Source: Sorghum bicolor (lineage: Eukaryota > Streptophyta > Magnoliopsida > Poales > Poaceae). Taken from it: a stretch of DNA of 64,000 nucleotides. The notes under the pieces were generated by a model. The model was given only the letters and a program-made list of their open reading frames with translations, had not been told where the DNA came from and searched no databases. Location of the stretch: the NCBI RefSeq assembly GCF_000003195.3, contig NC_012876.2, positions 57,716,407 to 57,780,406 on the forward strand, in the 5' to 3' direction. This document shows positions 42,306 to 53,407 of this stretch, one piece after another (within the stretch, counting starts at the first letter, position 1; every line of letters begins with the position of its first letter). Position numbers and translations under genes: made by a program.

Positions 42306-45300
42306 ATGGCGAAGAGCGACTCCAGGAAGAGGGCCGAACTGATGGCCAAGGAGTGGAAGAAGTCTCGCAGCACCACAAAATCTCTTGGTGACCTCGTCGA
42401 TATGGGGCTTCTGCACGGCCCGGAGCTCGGCGGCTGGAGGGCACCGGAGGGGGAGAGCTACCTCGACCCTCACGCCGGTGAGATCGTCGTATTTGAAGAT
42501 TTCATTAAGAGGGGTTTTGGTGTTCCTGTTCATCCTTTTCTTCAAGGTCTTCTTCTGTATTATGAGATCGGGATTTGCAATCTGCACCCGAACTCAATTC
42601 TCCTCATTTCCACCTTTATCCACCTGTGCGAGGCCTATGTTGGCATAGAGCCGCACTTCGATCTTTTTCGGTATCTTTTCTGCTTGAGGAAGAAGGGAGC
42701 AGTTGGAGGCTCCAAGGTTGCAGGTGGAGTATACCTCAACCTTCGTGATGGAATGAAGAATCGCTACCTGCACTGCCCATGGAACACTTCCTTGACCGAA
42801 TGGTACAGGAAGTGGTTCTACATCAGGAAGGAACCGGGCAGCTCCACGTTCTGCGACGTGGGATACATTCCTGAGAAGAGGACGAGCTGGACCGACCGCC
42901 CGGAGTTCGACGGTCCAGTGGCGGATCTCATGAAGCTGATCGACTGGTCGCGCCTGGACGGGCTTGGCGTGGTCGGCAACTTCATTTGCCGCCGGGTGAT
43001 GCCCTGCCAGAAGAGGGTGCACTCGGCGTACGAGTATGCCGGAAGCGCGGACCCGACCAGGATGCGGTCGGAGATCTTGGAGAAAGCGGAGGTACAACAG
43101 CTGTTGAACGAGCTGTTTAACTTCGCGGATGGGGGCTTCATCCGTGGCGGTGATCGGGTGCAAGCCTTCAAGTTAGGACGACCAGCACCAAAGGTATGTA
43201 GCAGATTCTGTTCTAGCTTTCGTATATCGTCTGCAGTTGACTCATCTCTGTTGCTTTTGCAGATCGGCGGTGTCGACCGGTGCACAGTGTATGTATCACT
43301 GGCACCGGGGATGGAAAATCCTGCGGGAGAAGACCCGCCAGAGGAGGACGCTGCTCGGTGTACTCATTACACCAGTAGTGAGGAAGACCAAGCCCGCCCC
43401 ATCCCGACCTCCGAGGAGAGGGTAGCGGGGAAAAGGCCATTGCCGGCAGATCCCTTGCCGACACCGGGGCTGCCGGCAGATCGACCGGCGGAGAGCAGCC
43501 AAGCACCGAAGCGTCGTCGGCTCGTGCGGATCGTCGACGACGACGACGACGAGGAGGCTGCGCCGTCGTTGGTCCGACGGCCTCGGAGCCGCCCAGACAA
43601 TGCGCCGGTTGCCACTGATCGAGTGGCCAGCGGCGCCGCTGCCCCGCAAGCTGTCGAGATGGGGGCACATGTGCCGACCGGCCGGGCGAGGAGGAGGTTC
43701 ACCGCGACCCACCGTCGGTCAGACCTGTAAGTGTTCGACTTACATATTTTGGACTTCTCTTTGACTTTTTTTTTTGAAATTTGACTTTTGTTCCTGTAGT
43801 GCGGCATCGGATGTCGACCCCGGCCAAACTGCCAGCCAGGGGACGGGCGAGCCTGCCCGCGGTTCTGGGGATGCGGCCCCCCAGACCACAGAGCAGCCAA
43901 CAGCTGCAGTCGCGCCTGGGAGCACCGAGGGGCTCCCGAGCGCGGCACCGACTACGACAAGCAGCCCGACCAGGGCTGGAGAGGCTCCCCCAACTGACTC
44001 CTCAGAGAAGGGAAGATCTCCGACCGCTCCTCCTGCCGGGGGGAGTGAAATCCCCACGCCGCCCCGAGCAGGAGCCTCTTCGGCTGCGGGCTCCCCAGGT
44101 CTGGTCCAAGGGCCAGTAATACCTGGGACCACCACCGGGGGTGACGCAGCACAGGAGGAGGAAACCCGGGCGGCCTCCGATGATGAGGTGGAAGAGATCG
44201 AGGGTCGTCCCCGTGATGGCCGCCAACACGTGTATGTGTGGCGCCAACGCGGGGATCACTTTATCGGGCATGAGGAGCTCGCCGAGACCGAAGAGGCCGC
44301 CAGGGTGGAGCACGCGGCCAAGCGCCTCGTCGACGAAGTCAAGGTAAGCGGCTTTTTGTACTGCTGCACATTATTTTGCCTTGTCTTGCATGGTCGTTAT
44401 ATGCTTGCTTTGTAGGACGTAATGAAAACGGCGAAGTACCGGAAACGGTGCTTTGACCAGATAGAAGGCGTCATGGCCGAGAACAAGGCCCTTGCCGCAG
44501 AGGTAGACCGGTTGCGGGCGGAGGTCGGGGAGAAGGTGGTCGAGATGAGTGCCGAAAAGGAGCGTCGTCTCGACCTCGCTCGTCGTTTGGCCGACCAGTA
44601 CCGGCTGCAAGAAGGTTAGTCACACGCTCCGAGCAGCTTCGCGTACTTGTATAGTTTGCTTTGATGACCAGTTTAGGATTCACGCAGACTTGGAGGAGGA
44701 GGTGGCGAGCCTCCGACAAGAGAAGGAGCAGCTCAGCCAACAGCTCGCCGGTGCGCTGGAGTCCGGGCGGCGAGCAGGAGAGGAATTGGGTCGAAAAGAC
44801 CGGGAGCTATCTGGTAATGGGTGCCGCCTTGTTGGTTCCTGCCTGCCCCTTTTTTATGCCTAAAATAACGCATCGTTTCGTTTGCAGTGCTCAAGGTGAA
44901 CGCCAAGAAGCACCTGGATGATCTGACCAAGGACCGGGACTCCTGGAAGGTCAACTGCTGCAGGATCTGGAAAGGAGTGTCCCCGGTCCTAGACCTGATC
45001 AGTCCCGAGCTCCCGGAGAGCCAGCCCCGCGCGCCGCAGTTGACCCCGGTCGAAAAGGCGCAACGGGCGTGGGATTGGCTCCAGCAGTTTGTGAAGGACG
45101 CCGGGGAGTTTGCCGGCGCGCACGTCCTCAGCATGGTGCGCGCCCACTACCCCCTGGTCGACTTGAGCAGGCTGGAGAAGGGGTACCCGAAGGAAGTCGG
45201 CCCGCAGGACGCGGACGAGCTTCGGGGTAGTCTGCTGGACTTGTCGTCGACAGTGATCGGCGACATCAATCTGTGCGGAACGGCCACTCCTCCAGACCAG

Positions 45301-45462
45301 CCGAGTTCAGATAGGTCGGCCAGGGAGTTGTCGGGCGCGTCCGTTGCGGGAGATGGGCGGTCGACGCCTGCGGTCTCGACCAGCCAGGCGCCGGTGGCCC
45401 CGACCCCTTCGTCCGGGCAGCAGGGCCAGGCGGGTGATCAGCCCGAGCAGCTAGGCCAATAA
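42306..45462 (+). CDS. Spliced extra gene of the Tat-like element (gypsy-type putative transposase family)
   Basis: Six exons with GT...AG introns join in frame: 42306-43193, 43263-43726, 43800-44343, 44416-44614, 44688-44813 and 44888-45462, about 931 residues. Exon 1 (residues 1-296) resembles the family annotated as putative gypsy-type transposon protein (Transposase_28, as I recall). Its landmarks are LVDMGLLHGPELGGWRAPEG, GFGVPVHPFLQGLLLYY and WYRKWFYI. The middle is low-complexity and proline-rich, with a KRRR cluster and an acidic DDDDDEE run. Exons 4-6 are heptad-rich (AENKALAAEVDRLRAEV; EEEVASLRQEKEQLSQQL), predicted coiled coil. It ends 278 bp before pol, convergently. The function is unknown. 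The protein has no recognisable catalytic motif. The introns are inferred from splice signals and frame; the first (69 bp) could also be read through. Confidence 0.75.
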
Positions 45463-45740
45463 AGTAGTCTGTAGGAATAGACTAGTGTCTGCCCGTCAGG
45501 GGATTTATTGTAAACTTTGTATGTAAAGTTTGTAATAAAGTTTACTTTTTGTCATGACTGTTGTTTTGAGCGCTGTAAGAATATCTGAGTGACGTGTCAC
45601 CGTATTTGTCTTGGTTGTCGCTAAGGGCATCCATTGCAGGAGTTTTGCCGAGTGCTGTGTGTGACAAGGTATAGGCAAAAAAATAGAGAATTCCATTATC
45701 AAAAATTATAAGATACTTACAAAAGAAAGTCATTAAAACT

Positions 45741-48700
45741 TTATGGATAGAAACATCGCAGCTTGTCGATGTGCCAAGAGTTAGGCACTCGTGTTCCGTC
45801 TGGGTATGCCAATCTGTAGGATGTAGGTCGTGTGACCTCGGTCACCACGAAGGGTCCTTCCCAGGGAGTGGATAGCTTGTGCATTCCCTCCTGGCTTGTT
45901 TTCCATCGAAGCACCAGATCGCCGACCACGAAGGAACGGCCCTTGACGTTCCTGTTGTAGTATCGCCTGACTGTCGCGAGATATTTTGCTGTTCGGAGAC
46001 ATGAAACTAAACGCTTTTCCTCCATGCAATTGATTTCGAGTTCTCTGGCGTTGTCGGCGGTCGCCTGGTCGAAGTGCTCGATTCTAGGAGATCCGAAGTG
46101 TATGTCAGACGGCAGGACCGCCTCTGCACCGTATACCATGAAGTAGGGAGACACCCCTGTGTTTCGACTGGTCTGGGTTCGGAGGCCCCAGACCACTGCC
46201 AGCAATTCTTTCATCCATCGACCGGGTGCTCTGTCGTTTTCGGTGTACAGCCTTTTCTTTAGGGCGTCAACGATCATTCCGTTAGCACGTTCGACTTGAC
46301 CGTTGGCACGTGGATGTGCCACTGACACATATTTTATGACTATGCCTCTGTCATCGCAGAAATCCCAAAAAGTGGTGCCAGTAAACTGAGTGCCCAGGTC
46401 GGTGATTATGCTGTTCGGGATGCCGAATCTGTGTATGATTTGATTGAGAAACTCCACAGCCTTCTCGGAGGTTGCCTTGACCAGGGGCATGTATTCAATC
46501 CACTTGGAGAACTTGTCGATTAACACGAAGACAAACTTGAAATTGCCCGGGGCTGGTTTAAATGGTCCGATCATGTCAAGCCCCCAGCAAGCAAAGGGCC
46601 AAGACGACGGGATGGTTTGAATTTCATGGGCAGGTACGTGGGTCCTCTTAGCGAAAAACTGACATCCTTCGCAATGCCGAACCATTTTTTCTGCGTCGCC
46701 GACCGCGGTTGGCCAATAAAAACCTGCTCGGAAAGCCTTTCCGACCAGCGTTCTAGATGCGGCGTGATTGCCGCAGGATCCAGCGTGTATGTCCTCCAAG
46801 AGCTTGATACCATCATCTTGGGGTATGCACTTGAGCAGTACTTCGGAGCTTGCGTTTTTCCGCATGAGTTTTCCGTCGACCAGGATGTAGTTCTTTGATC
46901 GTCGGATGAGGCGCTCGTTCTCTGTTTTGTCCTGAAAGCCTGTCCCGTCTGATATGTATTTGATGAACGGGGTACGCCAGTCACGCCCACCGGTTGTCGG
47001 AGTGGCGTCATCTATGAGCATTGCCTCGGTGGGTTGCTTGTCGACCAGGGGGGAGCTTACGCTCGTCTCATGGATGTCCTGGACGAAAATACCCCGCGGG
47101 ATTTGGGCCCGAGATGAGCCTAACTTTGACAACGCATCTGCTGCTTGGTTCTTATCCCGGACCACGTGGATGTACTCTATGCCATAGAAGTTAGTTTCCC
47201 ATTTGCGAATTTCTTTGCAGTAGAGATCCATCTTCTCGTGGGTTGCGTCCCACTCCTTGTTGAGCTGGTTGATGACCAAAGCGGAGTCGCCGTAGACATA
47301 GAGGCGCTTGACCCCCAGTTCAATGGCTAGTCGTATGCCATGTAAGCATGCTTCGTATTCGGCGACGTTGTTTGACGCCGGAAAAAGGATCCGAAGGACG
47401 TAACGGAGTTTGTCCTTGTTGGGTGATACGAACAATATCCCAGCGCCTGCACCGTTGATGTTCAAGGACCCATCAAAGAACATTGACCAGTGGTCTGAGA
47501 CATCGGGAGCGGAAGGCTCGTTGAGATCCGTCCATTCGGCAATGAAATCGACCAGGGCTTGAGACTTGACAGTGGTGCGACTCTGGAACTCTAGGGAAAA
47601 TGGACATAATTCCATTGCCCATTTCACGATTCTGCCATTGGCGTCTTTATTGCGCAGGATGTCCCCGAGAGGAAAGCTGGTTGTCACCAGGACTCGATGG
47701 CCGTCGAAGTAGTGCTTCAGCTTTCTTGACGTTATCAGGATGGCGTATATAAGCTTCTGTATTTGTGGGTACCTGGCCTTGGACTCGTTTAAAACTTCGC
47801 TTATGAAGTAAACGGGTCTCTGGACCTTGAAGACGTGACCTGGTTCATCTCGCTCGACCACTATTGCCGTGGAAACAACCCTGTCGGTTGCAGCAATGTA
47901 AAGGAGTAGGTCTTCATTGGGCTGAGGCGCTGTGAGGACAGGTGGTGAAGTGAGGAAGGTCTTAAGCTGAGTGAACGCAACGTCGACTTCCTCTGTCCAA
48001 GAGAATTTTTCTGACGCTTTCAATAGTTTGAAGAAAGGGAGGCCTTTTTCTCCCAGCCTTGAGATGAAACGACTGAGGGCGGCCATGCATCCGGTTAGCT
48101 TCTGAATATCCTTGACGTTCTTCGGTGGTCGCATGTCGAGTACGGCTTTGACTTTTGAAGGGTTTGGTCGTATGCCGTCGCGACTGACGACGTTGCCGAG
48201 CAGTAGACCGGAAGGAACGCCGAAAATGCATTTCTTGGGGTTGAGCTTCCACTTGTACCTATTGACTGCCTTGAAGGTTCGGTCTAAGTTGTCGATTAGG
48301 GTGCTCGCGTCCCTTGTTTTTACGACCACGTCGTCCACATAGGCCTCGACGAGGTCATCGCGAATCTCGTCGTGGAGGCATTGCTGGATGGCCCTTTGAT
48401 AAGTGGCCCCGGCGTTTTTAAGTCCGAAAGACATGGTAGTGTAGCAGTATGCGCCGAAGGGTGTGATGAAGGATGTTTTGATCTGATCTTCTTCCTTTAG
48501 CGAGATCTGGTGATAACCAGAGTAGCAATCTAGAAAGGAGAGGAGTTCGCATCCGGCCGTTGAGTCGACCACCTCGTCGATGCGAGGAAGACCAAAAGGA
48601 TCTTTAGGACAGTGTTTGTTGAGATCGGTGTAATCAACGCACATTCTCCATTCATTATTCTTTTTGCGTACAAGAACCGGATTGGCGAGCCAATCGGGGT

Positions 48701-48926
48701 GATACACTTCTTTTATGAATCCGGCTGCTAGAAGCCGTGTTATTTCTGTCCTAATAGCCTCCTTTTTGTCACGAGCGAACCGTCGCAGTTTTTGCTTGAT
48801 TGGTCTTGCGGTCTTCGAGACATTTAAGGAGTGCTCGATCAGGTTTCGTGGGACGCCGGGCATGTCTGCGGGTTTCCATGCGAAAACGCTCACGTTGTCC
48901 CTTAGAAACCTGACGAGCGCGTCTTC
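45741..48926 (-). pseudogene. Tat-like pol: reverse transcriptase, RNase H and integrase
   Basis: The minus-strand frame of 1050 codons from ATG 48893 is in the same frame as gag, from which it is cut off by TAG at 48929-48927. RT motifs include [11 protein letters not shown] and the catalytic YVDD at about residues 195-198. The first RNase H region follows. A second plant-type RNase H starts at about 471 ([14 protein letters not shown]...YGDSALV). The integrase has its zinc-binding HC...CEGC region at about 704-744, then catalytic Asp773 (GLDMIGPF), Asp832 (TDLGTQF) and Glu868 (GQVERANG), a D-D35-E spacing. The C-terminus ends [11 protein letters not shown]. The enzymes look intact, but the stop upstream should prevent normal gag-pol synthesis. 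Confidence 0.9.
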
Positions 48927-50624
48927 CTATTTTGGATCCAGGTTAGCCCCGATGAGGGCTGTCTTCTCGGGGTTGCCTTCGACCAGCTGCACTTCTTTGT
49001 ACTCCTTGGATTTCGAGTTCTTTCTGGCTGTCTCCTGCTCAGGTAATCGGAGCTGGTCGGGAGGCAGCTGTGCGGCTTGGCTCGCTGTTTCCGCCATGCG
49101 GATTGAGAGGTCGATTGCCTCGGTGATCTTGAAGCTTTCTTCTTCGCAGGTGTACGCGGTGTAGACGTTGCCTCTGACGGTTAGGACACCCTTCTCCGTG
49201 GGCTTCTTAAGGACTAGGTATGAGTAGTGCGGGACTGCCATGAACTTTGTCAGCGATGGGCGGCCCAGTATGGCGTGATAGGTCCCGTCGAAATCCGCGA
49301 CTATGAAGTTGATGAACTCCGTCCGGAAGTGATCGGGTGTGCCGAATTGGACAGGCAATGTTATCTGTCCGAGGGGCACCGAACTTTGACCTGGCAAAAC
49401 CCCCCAGAATTGGGCGTCGTAAGGTTTTAGTTGTGCCGGTGATATCTTGAGGGCGGGCAGGCTGTTGCGGAAGAGGATGTCGATGGAGCTTCCCCCGTCC
49501 ACGAGCACGCGCTCGAATCTGATGCTATTGATGCAGGGATCAAGAATCAGTGGGAAACGACCCGGCTCTGGGATAGCGGCCCACTGGTCCTTCCTGCTGA
49601 ACGAGATCTCCCTGTGGGACCACGCGGGAAATTTCGGATCTGCGGTCAGCCCGTCCGTGCTGTCTATGTTGAGGCAGGCTCTCTTTAACAGCTTTCTTTC
49701 TCGCTTAGACTCAGTGGAGACCTTGCCCCCGAAAATGGAGTGGACCACGTCGGTGGGGCTGACGTATTGGTGTCGGGGGTCCCTGTCTTGGTCCTCATCC
49801 TCATCTTCGTGGTCGTGCCCGTCGCGCTTGTTATTTTTCTTGGCGGAGTCCTCTTGGGCGGCCCGCCGTGTATAGATACTCTTGAGGACGCGGCACTCTT
49901 CCATGGTATGGTTAGACTTTGGGTGTAGCTGGCACGGTCCCTTCAACGTTTTGTTGTAGTCGTCTTGGTAGTCCCGTCGTCCATTGGGACGTTTGACCGT
50001 ATTTACTTCGTGGTCGTATTCGCGAGGGCGCTTCCCTCTGAATTCGTCGCGGCTGTCGCGTCGCCGATCCCAACCCTCTCGGTGATCGCGGTTGTCGGAG
50101 CGGCGGTGATTTCTGTTGTCGTAGCGACCACGACCGTCATCTCGCCGGGAAGGCTGGTCGGGGCCTCTCGCATCGTCTCGGATTAGTTTTTCTGCGTCAT
50201 CAGCATCGGCGTAATTTTTAGCCGTGGCGAGGAGCTCTGCTACCGTTGATGGGCGCTTACGCAACAGCTTGTTCCTCAGCGCTTCATGGAAACGCAAGCC
50301 CTTGATCAAGGCTGATATGGCCTCGTCATGAGAAATCTTCGGGATTTTGAGGCGCATATCCGAGAATCGTCGGATGTAATCGCGCAGAGGTTCATTCTTC
50401 CTGTCTCTTATCCTTTCAAGGTCATACTTGTTTCCGGGCTGCTCGCATGTGGCGATGAAGTTGTCGATGAAAGCCTGGCGTAGCTCTTCCCAAGAGTCGA
50501 AGGAGTCCTCGGGCAAGCCGAGAAGCCACTGATGACCAGCCTGGTCGAGGACTACGGGGAAGTAGTTAGCCATGACGTGCTCATCTCCTGCCGCTGATCG
50601 GACGGCGATTTCATAGAGAGTGAT
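48927..50624 (-). pseudogene. Tat-like gag C-terminus and aspartic protease
   Basis: The frame continues from the stop at 50627-50625. It contains the gag helical region (WLLGLPEDSFDSWEEL, FIATCEQPGNKYDLERI, LRDYIRRFSDMRLKI, LRNKLLRKRPSTVAELL). A basic, arginine- and aspartate-rich tract follows, then a partial zinc-knuckle-like CQLHPKSNHTMEEC. The retropepsin signature is VLVDGGSSIDILF, and ILGRPSLTKF follows. It ends at TAG (48929-48927), after which pol continues in frame. Confidence 0.88.
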
Positions 50625-51638
50625 CTAGTTCTCTGGATTTTCCTTGCCGTCGTATTTTTTAAGTTTTTCGAGCTTGAAATTGCGGGGCCACACGACCTGG
50701 CGGAGGTGTGAGGAGAACTGCCTTAGGCCCGGAGGACCGTGGGTCGCATCGTACTCGATGCGGCGCAGGTTTTCGTGGACTGCTCTCTCTGCGGCGCGCC
50801 TGTTGATGCGGTCCCGGGCATCTTTGGGAGGGATGTTGTGGCGGAGATCCCTGTGTTGATCTTCTTCTTGGCCGCGTACGCCATGAATTTGCTTGCGGCG
50901 GCCATCGGCGTCCCGACCACCATCGTCGCGCCGCGAGTCCCCTCGACGGTTGTCGGGGGAGCGGCTGCGGTGACGCCTGCTGGGTGAGACCTGGCTACGA
51001 TTAGTCTGGTCGGAGGCGGCTTCCGTATAAGAGACGTCCTGGACTCTCTTGAGCAGAGTGGCTGTCTGTCCCATTGCGGCGATCAGGTGTGCTCGGATGC
51101 TGGTCCGGACTCCCTGGCATTCGGGGGTGTCAGGAAGCCGATCCAGGTTGGCCATGGCGGCAGCCACGTTGGCGCTTGGCGTTTTGTAGACCGGCTGGTC
51201 CCCGACCATGTCAAAGGCATCGTTGAGGTTACTTGGTGGCATCTGTTGTTGCTCGTCCGCACGCCGTCGGGCGCGATCGGCGTTACGCTGTTCGCGGAGT
51301 TGCCTCTGGTCATCTGTTTCTCCGTCAACAGCCGGTTCGTCGGCGCTGACATTGAACACAATATCCCCTCGCCGGGGGGGGGGAATATCGGGAATCAGTC
51401 GAAACCCGGAGGGTGTGAAGGAAAATCCAGGTCGTAGCCCTCGTCTTCGGTGTTTATAACCTCGGTGGGGACGGAGCCGGTGCTTGAGTTGGTGCTGGAA
51501 ACCTGGCCGTCCCGTAGCTCTCGGATTGTCACCATGTTGACATGGTGACGATTGTTCCTTGTCGGCGACCAACCCGCCCTGCCGAAAACGGATTGGACAT
51601 GCTGTGAGTAAACAGAGGCCGAGTTGTTCAGGCCGCAA
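50625..51638 (-). pseudogene. Tat-like gag N-terminal and middle part
   Basis: A frame in phase with the rest of gag-pol runs from about 51640 to TAG at 50627-50625, where family members would be expected to have tryptophan (ENW/ITLYE). It includes RRGDIVFNVSADEPAVDGE, an Arg-rich QLREQRNADRARRRADEQQQ, and a charged tract. How much of the 5' part is really translated is unclear because the frame at 51395-52072 overlaps it. Confidence 0.7.
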
Positions 51639-52072
51639 GGATAGTCTTCCTTTTTGAGCTCGACGGATCGTCCTGAGGGGGTCGAGGTTATCGTCAGGGA
51701 CGTTCCCAGCCGTTCGTGTGTGGCGACACGAGTTGGCCGGCGGGATTTCGAAAAATCCACTCGAGCAGCTTGGTCGGGCCGGCGCAGAACTCCATCTATT
51801 AGTTGGGAGACTTCGAGTAGCTTGGAGTCAGCGCGATTGAGCGCTTGGAGGAGGTCCGAGCAGTCGATCTCCTTTCCCTTGTAGAGTGGGAACGGTGGTC
51901 GGGAGCTTGGTGCCGTCGCGCGCGTGGTCGGAGACGGCGTGATCTCAGATTGGATCTGGGTCTCTTTCGAAACCGTGGTCGCGAAGCCGCCGCTGCACGT
52001 CGTCCACGTGATCTGGCCGACGGTGAACGTGAGGCCTTCGGGCACGGTCGCGGAAGCTGGGATCGTGACCAT
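51395..52072 (-). pseudogene. Tat-like 5' ORF or gag N-terminus, out of frame with the rest
   Basis: From ATG 52072, 48 bp after the LTR, a minus-strand frame runs to TGA at 51397-51395 and overlaps the gag frame by about 240 bp in another phase. It ends EVINTEDEGYDLDFPSHPPG. It then appears to switch to the downstream frame (FRLIPDIPPPRRGD). Either one base has been lost or gained near 51395-51430, or this is a separate small ORF. Confidence 0.6.
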
Positions 52073-52100
52073 CTTGTTCGCCGGAAAAGTTGCACGCACA

Positions 52101-52120
52101 CCCCCTACCTGGCGCGCCAC
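52101..52120 (-). other. Primer-binding site of the Tat-like element
   Basis: Directly inside the 5' LTR the minus strand reads GTGGCGCGCCAGGTAGGGGG. TGGCGC at this place is the usual start of a tRNA-primed site in Tat and Athila elements. I do not assign the tRNA. Confidence 0.65.
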
Positions 52121-52580
52121 TGTCGACGAAAGCTGGTCGGCAGTCTACCTTGGGGTATACCCACGGTAGTAGTTTATCGGTAGACGGTGCGCAAACTACG
52201 AACTCGATGGTGACGCAAGACACGGACAAGCTTTTTATCCAGGTTCGGCCGCCGAGTTGGCGTAATACCTACGTCCTGCGTCTGGTTGTATTGATTTGTG
52301 TTGAGAGAATCTCCTGTCCTAGGGGGGTCCCTTGCCCCTCCTTATATAGTCTGGAGGGCAGGGTTACAGATCTGGAAACTAATCCTAGTCGGTTACAATT
52401 GCCATGGATAATTCGATATCAATTCCTATTCTAACCGACTAGAATCCTGCTTGATCTCCACATCTCGTTTCCTTGCGCGAAACTCCAGGTTGTCGGATCA
52501 AGCCTTGTACTCGTCTCGTAATGGGCCAAGCCTCCTGGCCGAAGTCTAGCCGTAAGGGTATAGGGGTTTATACCCCCACA
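52121..52580 (-). mobile_element. 5' LTR of the Tat-like element
   Basis: 460 bp, starting TGTGGGGGTATAAACCCC and ending TTCGTCGACA on the minus strand, with intact TG...CA ends. AGAGC follows on the outer side (52581-52585). Confidence 0.93.
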
Positions 52581-53407
52581 AGAGCTCTCCTCTCTTCTCT
52601 AAACTAGAGTAGATCTAGATAGTAGCGAGATGGAGAGCGAAGGAGGATTAGAGGAGAGGCCGGCCTGTCGGTTCTTCCTCCGGTTGTACTTCGTCATGAT
52701 CAAGCTCTAATCCAGCTTGCTCATGGGATGACTCTGGTAATCTACTTCTAATTCATTATGCAATTACTAATCATGTATGTTCTGGTTCACAACTCTTTTG
52801 AGTACTTCTAATCTATAGGACGCTATAGGTTAGAGTTGTAGTATAGGTGTAAGCGTGGTGCTTAGACCTAGATTACTTGTGGATATCCCCTGTCTAGCTG
52901 GATCGTGTGGTAGGCCGCGTAGGTGACAGTTACGTTGGTCCTCTGTAGTCCACCTCTCGTTAGCAGGACGGGTAGGGTTTATCGGCCTAAGGATAAGCAT
53001 CCTTTGTGGTGTACTCTTATCACGTGGTTCGTCCCAGACATAGGCATACCCCTTTGAAGTAGAGAAACCATAGTTATGCTCTCTATTCTGCTACCATCGC
53101 CCATATACTAGATTACTCTACTCTCTATTCCCATATTATCACTCACTGTTATCTTACCTTTAATATTGTTCTTATTCAATTCTACCATCTTTCCTATTTA
53201 CACCTATTTACTTATCTTGGTTAAGTTAGAGCGTAGTTGGTTCTCCCGTTTCCCTATGGATACGATAAAACCTTTAACCGTGTAAAAAGCTTCAACGGTA
53301 TCCGTGCGCTTGTGGATTATCTGTGTGCGTATAAATACCATAGTACACTCTAGTGCCATGCTGGGGATGACAACCTAGTATTCAAGTGGTGTTAGCAAGT
53401 GTCAACA

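Larger units (their letters stand above)
40333..52580 (-). mobile_element. Young Tat-like Ty3-gypsy retrotransposon, 12.2 kb
   Basis: Two 460-bp LTRs (40333-40792 and 52121-52580) bound the element, and AGAGC is duplicated on both sides (40328-40332 and 52581-52585). On the minus strand it has a primer-binding site, gag, protease, RT, a second plant-type RNase H domain and integrase. A + strand gene lies between pol and the 3' LTR. A large element with an extra ORF after integrase and a dual RNase H fits the Tat clade. Two in-frame stops in gag-pol make this copy unlikely to be autonomous. Confidence 0.92.
39815..53407 (+). mobile_element. Athila-like LTR split by the Tat-like element
   Basis: The LTR starts TGTTGATGGTCC at 39815, runs to 40332, is interrupted by 12.2 kb, and resumes at 52581 to end GTGTCAACA at 53407. 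The real LTR is about 1.34 kb. It shares blocks with the second Athila-like LTR (54780-56029), for example GACAGAATTCCA and TCTATTTCTGCAG. It is the 3' LTR of the truncated element at 38210. Confidence 0.8.

Noticed and set aside
48927..48929. Programmed stop-codon read-through between gag and pol
   Set aside because: A second TAG of the same CAG-type origin class lies in gag and no read-through context is evident, so mutation is simpler. Family comparison could reverse this.
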